From Pycnopodia helianthoides (taxonomy: Eukaryota; Echinodermata; Asteroidea; Forcipulatida; Asteriidae), in assembly GCA_032158295.1 (NCBI GenBank), contig CM063243.1:17273635-17337634 (forward strand): a DNA stretch of 64,000 nucleotides. Direction: 5' to 3'. Every line of letters starts with the position of its first letter. Positions within the stretch are counted from its first letter, which is position 1. Under the pieces are notes generated by a model. That model saw only the letters and a program-made list of their open reading frames with translations. It was not told where the DNA came from and made no database searches. Below, in pieces: positions 17,361 through 28,760 of the stretch. A program made the translations under genes and the position numbers.

Positions 17361-18838
17361 GGGAGTCAAAGGGGATTCTTCAGTTGCTACCTACCATGCA
17401 GTTATATTGAACTGGCCAACCATCTAAACAATCTAGCTGTTCGAGCGGGTGAACCGGCTGGAGGTTCTGGGAGCACGACCACGAACAGAAATTTTATTTG
17501 TAACAGGGTGCTAATTAAAAGATATTAAGTTGGAAATACAAACACCCAAGAAGGGTAATTAATTTTAACATAAACACTAGGTCTTTCACATGAACATATC
17601 AGGATATTTAATTTATTTGGTACTGCCAGAGAGAGGTTCAAATTGCTATAGGACCTACACTTTTACCTAAACACTTTTAAAATGTCCTGTTTTATGTACA
17701 TAAAAAATAAACGTGTTAATGGATGCACTTGCTCTTTTATTGCACATGACATAATTTGAAAAAGTGTGACGGAGGTTGAAACTGTCTACACATACATAAC
17801 GGGGTTTTAAATTGATATATTTCAGGTAGTAGGCCTACGTGTTAAAAAAAATTGTTTATTTTTCCTGACTTTGTTAAGTATTATGGTTAATACTGTCTAT
17901 AGATAAATACTGACATGGGATTGGCAAAAATATTAACAATTTTTCATTGAAATCCATGATGTTTAGTGAATGTACATGTTTACAACAAAGTTATCACAAG
18001 GAAAAAATCTTAAGAAAATAATGCACACATTTGAAGGCCGTTACAGAAAATGATTTCCTTTAATGTGTATGTTAAATATAATTATATAAATAGAAATGTA
18101 AAAATATAGTACAATATAAATAACTTTTTGTACACACTAGAGCGGCCATAAGGAAGCATAAGATATAATCCTTAATTTGGTAAGAGGTAATGTGCATGTT
18201 GTATGCAATAAGTAGCAATTAGATGCATTTTGTGCCTACTTGTTTTGCTGCAGATTGAACTGTATGTTTTTATAACTGTTTTGTTCTTTTATGAATAAAT
18301 TGCACATGCCATACTTTGGCAAAATCTTACAGAAATTGAAACTTTAACATTTACTTTTCTCAGGATGACTTATGTTACAAGTGGGGGTGACAGATTAGTG
18401 ATTGCTGCATAAATGATGAAGATTTGATCAATCAGGGGGAGTAGTGTGATGGGCAAAATGTTTGATAATTTGGAAGCATTTGAGTCTTCCTATAGCTCAT
18501 TCAACATGGTCCAGACTTGCGAGGAGATGATTTAAATCTCCTTGTAACTTTAGTTGATGTCACCTTTTTTTACCCTGGAAAAGTATGAAGGGTGGGCTAC
18601 AGGTACACCGTCCTCTTCCGAAGTTGCAACCATGTTCGTTGCAAAACAAAGCTTTCCACTAAGCTGAAACGTGCTATTTACACAATTCAATGCAGCACAA
18701 ATCCTCATTGGCTAAAAAAATAAATAAACCAAAAGTTCTATCAAAATAACTTGCCAAATATTTAGTAAAAACCAGCCCACAACTAACATTATTAATAAGT
18801 TCTGGATTCAATAGCAAGACAATACTTTAACTTTTCAT

Positions 18839-19150
18839 TTAAAAAATTGCTTTCAAGAAAACAAAAATGGAGAGAATTTTATCATCGAGCAGAAAAATAA
18901 ACACAAAAAGGTGTCCAATGACTTCCAATTCTACTTCAGTCACAAACAAATATAGTTTCAAAGAGTTGACATTCAAATTTCCTTCCTTTTTTAAAGTCAA
19001 AATATCAATAAAATCGTCTTTGATTTCTGGAGTCGATTTACTTCTCCGTGTTTTTAGTGGTGTACGACAACGAACGGGGCCCCTGCCGGGCCGCGGCGGC
19101 CCCCGGTGCCTAGTGTTGACCAAAGGGGTCCCGAATACTCGCTTTTCTCA
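18839..19150 (-). other. Unassigned minus-strand open stretch near the right end of the TIR element
   Basis: The frame reads VNTRHRGPPRPGRGPVRCR, then TPLKTRRSKSTPEIKDDFI and DILTLKKEG before turning AT-rich. It has no ATG and meets an in-frame TGA upstream. The basic, Pro-rich part is much more GC-rich than its surroundings. It may be an exon of a second element gene or a chance frame. I recognise no family. Confidence 0.2.
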
Positions 19151-19311
19151 GCTACATTTGAGCAAAATTTCGTTGTTTAATGCCTCACAAAATACAATTT
19201 AGTTGGAAAACCCTGCTTAAAGCATGTCAAGGAATATATATATATATATTAACAACTAACTTATTTTCCGAGAAAGCCTGCCATCTATCCAGGTGCGCCA
19301 TAAGAACAACG

Positions 19312-19417
19312 TGTGTTTGTGCACTGAGCTAGTACGCGTGTGCCAATGTTTATCCCGAATGAACTCTCACCCAGTAAATCTCGGACATGCGCAGTCGGAA
19401 TGCCGAACTCGCTTATT
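19312..19417 (-). repeat. Right terminal inverted repeat of the SAP-gene element
   Basis: Reverse complement of the left repeat: a perfect 19-base terminus, a perfect 15-base inner block, and a diverged middle. Confidence 0.75.
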
Positions 19418-20005
19418 ATAACTGTTTTTTGTATGGCATTGGTAATGGCTAATTACGAGCAATACTTATCCCTTGTTAATGCAGATGTAGTTTCAAAATC
19501 AGTGACGAGATCATCTGGAGTTCTGGCTGAAAGCAAATTACCGGAGTAAAGATGTTCACTTCATGACTGACTTGGTTGGTATACTTTGACAGTGAGTGAC
19601 ATTATGTATGACAGTATGATTGAATGGCACTAGAATGGTTGAACATGTTGAATGATTGCTAGCCAATTCCAAATTTCCGTTCCCACCAAACCAGTATTGG
19701 TGAAATTATATTTCCAAAGTGGTGAGTTGTCACTGACTTGTTACAAATTTTCACGTCCACAGTTGCTACCGCAATCGTCATCATCAGTGATTCATTGTTG
19801 AGGAAGTTTTTTTTAAATGCTACATTAATTGAAAATGTAAAAACTGGATGATGGTATGATTTTATTGATTGTCTATTGATCAGCTGAGATAAAGATTTGA
19901 AAAACCCAAATAATTAGTTACCACGACATTCTTAAAAACAAATTAAACAAATATTTGTACACATTATTAATACTGCTAGTGCTAGTACTACAGTACTACT
20001 GTTGG
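19418..20005. other. Gene-free stretch
   Basis: AT-rich, no feature recognised. A plus-strand open frame at 19,340-19,549 overlaps the TIR and has no protein-like character. Confidence 0.4.
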
Positions 20006-20042
20006 GCGCGATCGGTCAATCGGCGCGATCAACCGATCGCGC
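20006..20042. repeat. GC-rich 11-base inverted repeat beside the gap
   Basis: gcgcgatcggt and accgatcgcgc pair perfectly around a 15-base loop. 'gcgcgatc' variants continue to the gap edge, so the gap may contain a longer palindromic or tandem repeat. Confidence 0.7.
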
Positions 20043-20079
20043 TGCGCTATTGAAAGATCTATTGGTCGCGCAGCAATCG

Positions 20080-20179
20080 NNNNNNNNNNNNNNNNNNNNN
20101 NNNNNNNNNNNNNNNNNNNNNNNNNNNNNNNNNNNNNNNNNNNNNNNNNNNNNNNNNNNNNNNNNNNNNNNNNNNNNNN
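20080..20179. other. Assembly gap of exactly 100 N
   Basis: A run of 100 Ns, a usual placeholder length, so the true distance is unknown. Any open frame across it is meaningless. Confidence 0.98.
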
Positions 20180-21263
20180 GGCCTCAAGCGTTCAAAAGTA
20201 TCGTTCAACCATAACTCTATGCGTTAACTCAACAAAAACAAAATCCCCCATGCAGTCGGTGGTTTTTGTGTGCGTGTGTGGTTATACATGTACATCCATA
20301 TAGTGTGTGTGTAATGGATGTGTACAGCACGTTGAATGATGAAGGATTTTTGTGTTGCGTTGCGATTCAGCTTATACCGGAAGCTGTAAATCGAGTCACG
20401 AAAGCTGTGAGTTTGGGTGGAAATCATTGGGTGAGTGTGAAGTTAGCAACTTAGTTGTATTGTCATAAAATACCATTGGATAACACTAACAGTCACAGTG
20501 CGTAAATAATTCTGCCCCGAAACAGCGGGGAATACACTTTTTAGGGCAGGACTGCTGTAGTGAAACACGGACGTAAATACTATAGCAAGATTGGTGAGTA
20601 CTGTCACTGTCATTATTTTGTGATCAATATTACTACAGAAGTAATAATATAATAGTACACTATCGTCCCGTTCAATTTTTAAATTGTAACAAGGCAAGGT
20701 GTACTCATCATGGCCGGTGGTCCATTACTTGAATTGTCATGGTCAGTGTGAAGCTACTTCACCTACATTGTACATCCATGCGTCCTGATTCTAAACTAAA
20801 GTTCTATACATCATGAGTTTTTAATTTATTGTTGTTGCATGTATGTTCAGATGTACAATTGAGTGTTTGATGTTAATTCAAATTGTAGTGTAGTCTTTTA
20901 GTGGAGACAGTACGTTTGCATTAGATAGTACTATGTACAGGAAGTATTAAATATGACACGGTTTCCTTTCAGAATGGTAACTTGTATAGTGCTGACTACA
21001 TCATGTACGTGTTGTACACAACTCGTATAGTCGTAGAGAGTCCAGTGAAAAGGTTTATTATAATGGATACTATCAAAAGTGGTACCACTACCAGTATCAC
21101 TTTGTTAAAATAACCTTTAATTTTTATTTAGACTTTTCTGTCGTTCCTGTGCCCTTTAAAAAACACTTCATTAGTTTAAAAGATTTCTTGTTTTTCTTTG
21201 TGATCTGCCATTATTTTTAATTCATTGAAAATACATAAAATTTAAGCCATTTCCCATTGTGGT
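20180..21263. other. Gene-free stretch right of the gap
   Basis: A (GT)-rich patch lies around 20,269-20,311. No coding exon, RNA gene or inverted-repeat element recognised. Confidence 0.4.
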
Positions 21264-21609
21264 TTAAAGGCAAAGTAATAATTAATACTGTTGGTTTTTG
21301 GAACCAATCGATTGTTTTAATCCTATAATGTAGATGTACAATAAAACTAGCCTGTGAAAATGTTATTTCAAAAGGTGGTAGCATTTTTTGGATATCGCTG
21401 AAAATCTGGAGGGGTTTATGTCCATGCAGGAAGAATCAATCCCTAAATGGAATTTCAATCTGAGAATTGTTTCATGCATGAAATTCTTTAGAAGTGAATC
21501 GTTTCTCAAAATGTTGTACATTTTTCAGCAGCTGTTATGCTTCTTACCAAGTAAGTTTTGGGGGTCTTTAATTTTTCGAGTAATTACCAACGGTATACCC
21601 TCCCTTTAA
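21264..21609 (-). mobile_element. TTAA-type MITE, family B, reverse orientation
   Basis: TTAA at 21264-21267 and 21606-21609. The right end reads gtaattaccaacggtatacc then ctccctttaa, the reverse complement of the start of the copy at 9660. The interior 'tcaaaaggtggtagcatttt' is shared with the copy at 25,984. Confidence 0.85.
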
Positions 21610-22003
21610 CTCTCGTGCAAAGCCATCTTGAATCATCACAATGTCTTTGGCTAACTTGTAAAACCTAGTAGTAATACCTCAAATTTATGATTATTTTTTT
21701 AAGTTCTTTATTTTATTCTTCATGTTTATTTACTTCTTGCACATGGTGGCAAAACATTGGACTGACATACATACCCCAAAAATGCAAAAATTTCAATGTT
21801 TCCAATTTAAGAAATGATTTGTAATTAGTGTGGACACAACTGGTAAAGTAAAGTGTACTATTAAGTATTATCCAGTTTGTTTTGGTATTGTGAGCATTTT
21901 GAAGATATTAGGTTGACCTTTGACTATCCCAGCCTTGAATGATATAACATTATTTTGTTCAAAGATATTTATCCTGTACTTACTAAATAAACTTATAGAG
22001 GGC

Positions 22004-22360
22004 TTAAAGGTATTGTACACTTTTGGTAACAGCTCAAAATCAGTGTCCACATTTTGTGTGGTTCAACATATGCATGAACAAACAAACCTGTAAAAGTTTG
22101 AGCTCAATTGGTCATCGAGGTCACGAGAAAATAGTGAAAAGAGACCTTATGTGTTTTCTGTTTTTTCAAACATCAAGTTTTTATCATGCGTGATAAAAAC
22201 TATTGTTTTACTCATTTCTCAGAAACGATAGCATTTTAGGCAGAAATGTTTTAAGGAACCCTTTCTACCATTACTTACTTTAAAATCGTGTAAGTTATGT
22301 GTGAATCTGTGAACATAAATGTGTTTTTTCAATCTTACCAATAGTGTACAGGGCCTTTAA
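22004..22360 (+). mobile_element. TTAA-type MITE, family D, complete
   Basis: TTAA at both ends. It opens aaaggtattgtacacttttg and closes ccaatagtgtacagggcctt. The interior 'gaggtcacgagaaaatagtg' and the palindrome 'tttttatcatgcgtgataaa' are shared with the copy at 37,057 at high identity. Confidence 0.9.
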
Positions 22361-24313
22361 AGGATACTTTTACTGTCTGTACCTCATGAATATTCAGACC
22401 TTTATTTAAATATGTCATGTGGCTGTCGCCTAGCTGGCAGCGTTTTATAAATCACGTTCTGTGTGAGAATAGTACAAGTTGATCTTAGATGGAGAGGGGT
22501 ATACAATCAGGAATTGTTATCTCTGCAGATTATATACAAAGATTTGCACTCCATTAAAAGTGCTGTTTGAGAACTCTGATGGACTGATGTATTATGCACA
22601 TTTGGTTGATTGTTTCATTCATACTATGCAGCTTTAAATTAAATTCCGGGAATTCATTTATCCTCTGTTTTGAAACTGGGTGCTTGTGAAGTCCATAAAT
22701 TAGGCCTAATGGGTGTTTTTGCAGATTTTCATAAAAGGGGTCATTCTGTTATTAAAAATACAAAGATTTTTTAGTGCGACAGATTCAGCTAAACAACAGA
22801 TTTTGATGACACTAAAATTTAAAAAGTATATTATTTAGAAATACCGCTTAAAAATTATTTTGGTCTCTGATTGTATCCCAGTAAGACTGCAAATTTGATG
22901 GTAGGTGTATCCTGCTGGTTCACCGGGACCATGAAACGTTTGGACGTGAGCAAAACATAAGAAATACAGATTAAAACACTACCATGACTACTGCCACGCA
23001 AAGATAGACTTCTTCATGCAGTGTTCTCTCCATAATAACAAAGATGTCTCTGCATTTCCATTTCTCAAGACCCCCCTCTGAGACCTTTTTCTTAAATCAA
23101 CTTTCCCATCAATTACGGTGACGTCCGTTTCATTATGTTCAATTCTTTGGTCAGCGCTCCTCCATTATAGTTATTTTCCAACAATGAGTAATATTAAATT
23201 GGGAATATAAAAGGTTTGGGCTTTGTGCAGAATTCAAAGCATTGGACATTACGGGTATTGGTTTGTTTTTCTTAAAGCCATGACTCGCGGTTGTGATCTG
23301 CAGTCAAGCATTGCTCTGGTCTTCTTGTACAGTTGTGCAAATTATAATACAATAACCACCCAAAACTTCAGATTTTGGGGTAGATGGGGTTGATTTTAGA
23401 GGGTTTAATTGGTAATTTGGGGCAAATGAGCAGCTAATTTAGACGTCACGTTGTTCTATTTGGTGTGAAATTGAAAACTCCTCAAAACATTAATTCAATT
23501 TCACTTCAAGTGTAAACAATTGTTCTTTCACGTCATGCGATAGAAAAAGATAACCATTCACTTTAAGAATTCACTTAAACAGCATTCATAAGTTGAATGC
23601 CAATTTAGCATGGCTAAAAAAGTTTAACTGAATAATGCTATAAAAATATGCATGTCTCAAGGTGAAACTGAATAGACAAAATGGCTTTAAAACGGATGAA
23701 AGTGATATAGGCTGCTGTTTTTTCTGAAAATATATATATTTCTATATCTTCACAACAAAAATCAAAACAAATTAAGAAACAGTAGAATTGGACTGGGAAA
23801 ACAACTAAATAAGTGATACGATATGAATAAAATATCTCCTTCAAAAGGCAAGTTTAGTCTAAACAATAATGGCAATAAAAGCAGTAAGCCATCACAAATA
23901 GAAACTTGAACAAAGCAGGAATTATAGGGTTTTAATAAATGAAATGAGGTTATTTTAAAGCAGACAGTGAGGGATTTTGTTATTAACAATTTCTCCAAAC
24001 ATGTTTGATTCATCGTTCAAAAGGAATGAAAGGAACATTACTCTGGATTTTGGTGTTTCAGAAAAGATTGTTAGTTTCGGTTCATGTTGTACCCATACGC
24101 TTGTAAATTCATGGAAAGAACAAAAACAAAACCAAAAAACTCAGGAAATATTACTCATCACATTTTGTATTTCAAGCATTGTTCCAATACGTTACTCAGT
24201 TACAAAACAACTGCTAATATCTAAACTAAAAAGAGCACTTAAGAAATAGTTCCGCCAAAAGTGTTTCTGTGGTTGATATTTAAAGGCTTTTGAATTTTCA
24301 GTTGAATGGAGTA
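22361..24313. other. Gene-free stretch
   Basis: Nearly 2 kb of AT-rich DNA with no protein-like frame, tRNA or inverted-repeat element that I could recognise. Confidence 0.4.
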
Positions 24314-24521
24314 CAGTCGACTCTTTTAGTTTTAACAACAGGATCACTGGGACTGGCCAAATTACCTCTTCTACAACAGGAACGATGTAATAAACGGACA
24401 GCAAAACAAAGAAACACAAAGCAGAAATGAGATTCGGGACTTCAGAATGTACTCTTTATAAGCAGAACCTCTTTATAACAGTGTTCTTTATAACAGTGTT
24501 CTTTATAACGAGGGTCGACTG
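24314..24521. mobile_element. 208-base pogo/Tigger-like MITE
   Basis: The ends are cagtcgactctt and (reverse-complemented) cagtcgaccctcgttataaa. CAGTCGAC with a following GTTATAA is typical of pogo-type ends as I remember them. Three tandem 'ttctttataacagtg' units lie near the right end. Confidence 0.6.
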
Positions 24522-24698
24522 TGCTCCACTATGTACAATTGTACATGACCTCTTTTTTTTACCTCTCTTGATTCAGTATTTTGGATTCATTTTCCACTTG
24601 TGCTCCATTGTTTTGGAACTGATTTTGAACTGTTTTGACTGATTTTACTTGAGACCTGTCAAGAAGTACTTCAGTTCACTCTTTTTTCATTAAGTTCG

Positions 24699-24932
24699 TT
24701 AAAGGGATGGTATACCTTTGGTAATTACTCCAAAATTTAATGACCACAAAAACTAACTTGGTAAGAAGCACTGCAGCTGTTAATAATGTATACAGTTTTT
24801 AGAAACCATTCCCTTCAAAGAAATGTGGTTTTAGAGAGAGAGGGATTCAAAAACATTTCAATCTGAGAAACATTTCTGCATTAAACATTTCTCAGATTGT
24901 GTATTCCAATTACGGGAAATATCTGTAGACCA
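24699..24932 (+). mobile_element. TTAA-type MITE, family B, right end missing
   Basis: It starts TTAAAGGGATGGTATACCTT and shares 'ggtaagaagcactgcagctg' and 'gagagagggattcaaaaaca' with the copy at 9660. Similarity stops after 'ccaattacgggaaatat'. Confidence 0.8.
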
Positions 24933-25983
24933 GAAACAGTTACTATTACCTGTCAAGAACATATTCATTCAAAACAAAATGTAAATAGTTTGACGTGTTT
25001 CTCAAAGACTCAAATACAGTAGTTATTTAAATGGGGCTCAAAATACCATGGAGATAGAAATACAAGATATCCACTGGACCAACGGCCAAAGTCCAGTAAT
25101 TTTAGCATTGAGCTGGTAACCCTTTAAGCAAACAAGCACTGCACTCTTCAAAACACACATTTTTATAGATACTAAAGAATGGTAACTGTACAAAAGAAAA
25201 GGAATGATTTTAGTAGATTGTACCATGGAGGTAGGATTGATTGTACACAGTATTTCTGGTCCAGTGAAAGTGCAGAGCTGTACAAGACCTGTGGTCTAAA
25301 TGGATACTGTCTTGAAATTTGAGCCCTGTTGATAAATGAACCTTGAGTAATTCACTACTAGGGTCCTCCTTTACTCTAAAATCCAACACCATTATGGTAA
25401 CTCAACTCCCAAAATGTTGGATTTGGATTATGGTTGTATCCCTATTCCAATGTGAAGCATATATCCGTTTTAGTCCAGTCCTCAGTCCAACAGAATCAAA
25501 ACAAATATATGCAGATGGAATTTAAAAGAGGGATGGTTATGGAGAATGTTTTGACCAGTATATTTATGGTAAAACAGGGTCCAATTGTTTCCTGTTGCAA
25601 CAAACCTGGCCTGACCGTTGCAACTTTGAGCGACTTGACTTACACTTTTTGTAAATTTCTTCTGAAGAGTTCAATAAGACTAAGAGAGTAAATGACAACT
25701 CAGATTTGAAGCTAACATTCTGTTGGACGCTCTGTCTCCTCTCCTGTGGTCATTGATGGTATGTGCTCAATCAGGCGAGGGTCTCACTCGTTGCCCCGTA
25801 CACACCTTCAGTTTAGTCGCAGCACACACTTTCGGCATCTTTTCCCCCTCTTCACTGTATCTGTCCCAAAGGCCAGTACTATGATATGAGATATTCTGTT
25901 GATTGTTGGCATTTTTCCCTGCACTGCGTTTTGGAGCTCCCTACCTGTATCTTGTTTTCCATCATCGTACAATCTATTCCAGT
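24933..25983. other. Gene-free stretch
   Basis: No exon, RNA gene or clear repeat recognised. Confidence 0.4.
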
Positions 25984-26336
25984 TTAAAGGCAAAGTATAC
26001 CTTTGAAAATTTCATTTCGAAAGGTGGTCTCATGTTTGAAATATCGCCAAAATCTGCAGCGAATATGTCCACTCATGAAGAATAATCCATAATAGGAATA
26101 CAGATTCTGAGAAAGGTTTCTGACAGTCTCAGATTCAATTTTAGGGGGATAAAAACTGACATCTTTTTTCCTATCCACAGTATTTTGAATTAAAATATTT
26201 CTCAAAATGCTTTATACTATCGAAAGTTGCTTTATTTCTAACCATAGAGGCTGTTCCTTGCTCTATGTTCTAACCCAAAAAGTTTTTATTGTCAATCATT
26301 TTTAGAGTGATTACCAATCGTATACCTTCCCTTTAA
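25984..26336 (-). mobile_element. TTAA-type MITE, family B, carrying a hairpin insertion
   Basis: TTAA at both ends. The left end aaaggcaaagtatacctttg and the right end ccaatcgtataccttccctt are the family B termini. The insert-like hairpin 'accatagaggctgttccttg / ctctatgtt' at 26,241-26,272 is absent from the other copies. Confidence 0.85.
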
Positions 26337-26433
26337 GAGGAATGTGAACAGATACCAGGGTTCATCCCATGCATAAGCTAGTGTATCGGGCTGAAATTTG
26401 GGTATAAGAACTCACACGACAGTAATGTACTAG

Positions 26434-26892
26434 CAGCGGCGGCACCAGACCTGTTAATCTGGGTGGGGGGGGAAGAGGGGGGCAAACTTAAATTTAGGGG
26501 GGCAAACAAAAATCTATAATGTACTGTATAAGCCTACAATTCACTCCAGAAATAAGATTTTGCACTGTGTGAATGTGACGTGTTGTGCGAACTGCGTGTA
26601 CAATGGCTGCTTGCGGTTTTGGTCAGACAATGCATTTCTATTTACAGATAAATAAATCCACATTTAATAACATTGCCAGAGATACAAAGTGTATTGGGCT
26701 TTTTTGATGGTGCCAGCTAATTATGATGGATGAAATTGAGTTTATTATTTACAGCGCAAACAACATTGTAACAAATTGGGTGCAATGGTTTGGGATTAAA
26801 CTCAATTTCCGCCATCGGGGAAAAAACTGGGGGGGGGGAAATAACTGGGGGGGGGGGCATTCCCCCCCCCCCCCCCCGTAGCGCCGCCGCTG
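26434..26892. mobile_element. 459-base hAT-like non-autonomous element
   Basis: The termini cagcggcggcaccag and (reverse-complemented) cagcggcggcgctac form an inverted repeat. The flanking 8-mers tgtactag (26426-26433) and agtactag (26893-26900) match at 7 of 8 bases, which fits the 8-base target duplication of hAT elements. G runs near the left end and G and C runs near the right end are prominent. Confidence 0.75.
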
Positions 26893-26900
26893 AGTACTAG

Positions 26901-27965
26901 CACCAATTTAATTGTTTGGTTTATTCTCAACGTTTCATTTAGTCTTGCCCTTATCTTCAGGAATTCAGGGAACAGTTTTAGTTACATTTTTTTAATTCAG
27001 TTGGTACCTGGACAATTTGATGATGTCAAAAATTCATCATCCTAATGATTTTTTTCCCCCAAAACATGTATAATTCCTAACCTAGAAACCATTCAGAAAG
27101 CCACGCACTAATTTAATTTGCCCTTGTCCAGTACGGTGATGAGTGGCCTAGAGACCTTCTCCTTAATATATGAATGATAGTTAATTTACTATGTCGTGAT
27201 TCAATTCACAGACTGAGCACACTGAGCGTGACCCAATGCTAGTGTTTGGCAGTCAGATATGGTTGTCAGGCATTCGTTGATTTTCTTTTTTAGCAAGGAG
27301 AGGACAAAGTCTACTATAATCTGATTGATTAGCAGTCAATCTCACATAAGTCCTGAATTGACAAGCTGCTTATGAATTGATATTCATGCAAAGTTTTTAT
27401 AAACAACATGTAGCTGCCTGTACAACTGTACTTGCCTTGCTGTACAACATGACGTGGTTGTATCATAATCATAACGGTTGTAAATGTGTCAGTATGGTTA
27501 AAAAAGCAAGGACCTTTTCTACTTTTTTTAACACAAATTATGAAACTGGAGCACTGTTTACAATTTTCCTGGCATTTCCAGGGTTGCTCACATACATTAA
27601 CACTTACCACTTGATTCACATGAATTTCTCGGCATGATTTTTATTGACTTGATGTGTTCACATTTTATTTACATTTTATTTGCTGTTTTATTTGGTGTTC
27701 TCCTGCTAACATTAAGGGCCCTATTCAAAGTTTAAGAAAAAAGGGATAAGGAAAATATAAAAATCAGTATAAAAAGTAGCAACAAATTGTTAAAATAATG
27801 TAATAAAAGATGTGTCAAACTTCTATTGTTCTATATCAAGTCTTGAAAACTTGTAATATAAATCAGACAGGTTTCATTTTTAAGGAGATGAGTACAATCA
27901 CTCTTCTCTGCACTCCTTAACCTTGTCCGAGGAGCGCGAAAAATAGCACTCCTTAAAAGTGGATT
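26901..27965. other. Gene-free stretch
   Basis: Plus- and minus-strand open frames around 27,330-27,640 overlap each other and show no conserved motif. Confidence 0.4.
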
Positions 27966-28352
27966 TTAAAGGAACATTACAGAATTGGTTTTTGCTAACA
28001 AAACAGTTGCTGGCAGTGTAAGCACTTTATGTAATCCACCAGAAACTGAAAAACCTGTAGAAGTTTGAGATCGATCCGCCATCTGGGTCACGAGAAAATA
28101 GTGAAAAACTGATTACACATTTGCATGAAATCATATAGATTCAACAAATGAATAAAATGCTCACTGAGCGATAAACTCCAATCGGAAAATTAGTTTATTC
28201 ATTTCTCATCAAATATGACATTTCAGACAGAAATATTTCAAGGGATGTTTTCTACTATCATCATCATTAGACCGTGTAAGTTTGGTGTAAATCTGTGATC
28301 AAAAGTATATTTTACAAGTTTTTTTCTTACCAATTCTGTAATGTTCCTTTAA
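27966..28352 (+). mobile_element. TTAA-type MITE, family D subtype, complete
   Basis: TTAA-AGGAACATTACAGAATT and its inverted copy AATTCTGTAATGTTCCTTTAA form clean termini. The interior keeps 'gagatcgatccgccatctgg' and 'tcacgagaaaatagtgaaaa', which relate it to family D. Confidence 0.9.
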
Positions 28353-28631
28353 GAACTCATGGAAAAATTCATTTTATCCACTGCAGGAAATTAATATGAT
28401 TTTATAACAAAATTATCAATCTGCCAATCCAATCCTGCAGTCCGATTTGCACTGTATGAATCAATTTGCCTGCCTGAATTCAACATCATGAACAGTCAGA
28501 TTCGATCAAATCCTGTTTTCATTTCACTTTTTTTAGACTAATGTGTGGAGTTTGGTTCTGAAGAGTTCAAAGGGAGAGCGGATTATAGCTCTCCTCAGTT
28601 GTTTTTTCTTGAAATAAAGGGACTGACAAAT

Positions 28632-28760
28632 GCAGGCCTGGAATTTCATCTTCTAGAGGGCAATGCCATTTTCTACGGGAACATTTGAAGGGGCACCAAG
28701 GCCAAGACAAGGGCAACAGAGGCCATGGCCTCTGTGACTTCCGCTTAATTCCAGGCCTGA
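28632..28760. mobile_element. 129-base short repeat with 'aggcctggaatt' inverted ends
   Basis: It begins gcaggcctggaattt and ends taattccaggcctga. The core 'ggggcaccaaggccaagac' recurs at 40,970-41,110. A related core, without these ends, is near 41,980-42,130. Confidence 0.65.

Larger units (their letters stand above)
16925..19417. mobile_element. 2.5 kb DNA transposon with terminal inverted repeats and a SAP-like gene
   Basis: The outer 19 bases pair perfectly (aataagcgagttcggcatt at 16925-16943 with 19399-19417). A second perfect 15-base match (attcgggataaacat at 16982-16996 with 19346-19360) lies at the same offset of 57 bases from each end, and 'cacacgcg' follows on both sides. The inverted repeat is therefore about 90-110 bases, with a diverged middle. 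Inside, next to the left end, is a plus-strand gene remnant for a SAP-like protein. Near the right end is a GC-rich minus-strand open stretch. The core (17.5-18.8 kb) is AT-rich and has no transposase I can recognise, so it may be an internally deleted copy. Target duplication not resolved; superfamily unknown. Confidence 0.75.

Noticed and set aside
20002..20214. Open frame across the N run
   Set aside because: It exists only because Ns cannot create stops.
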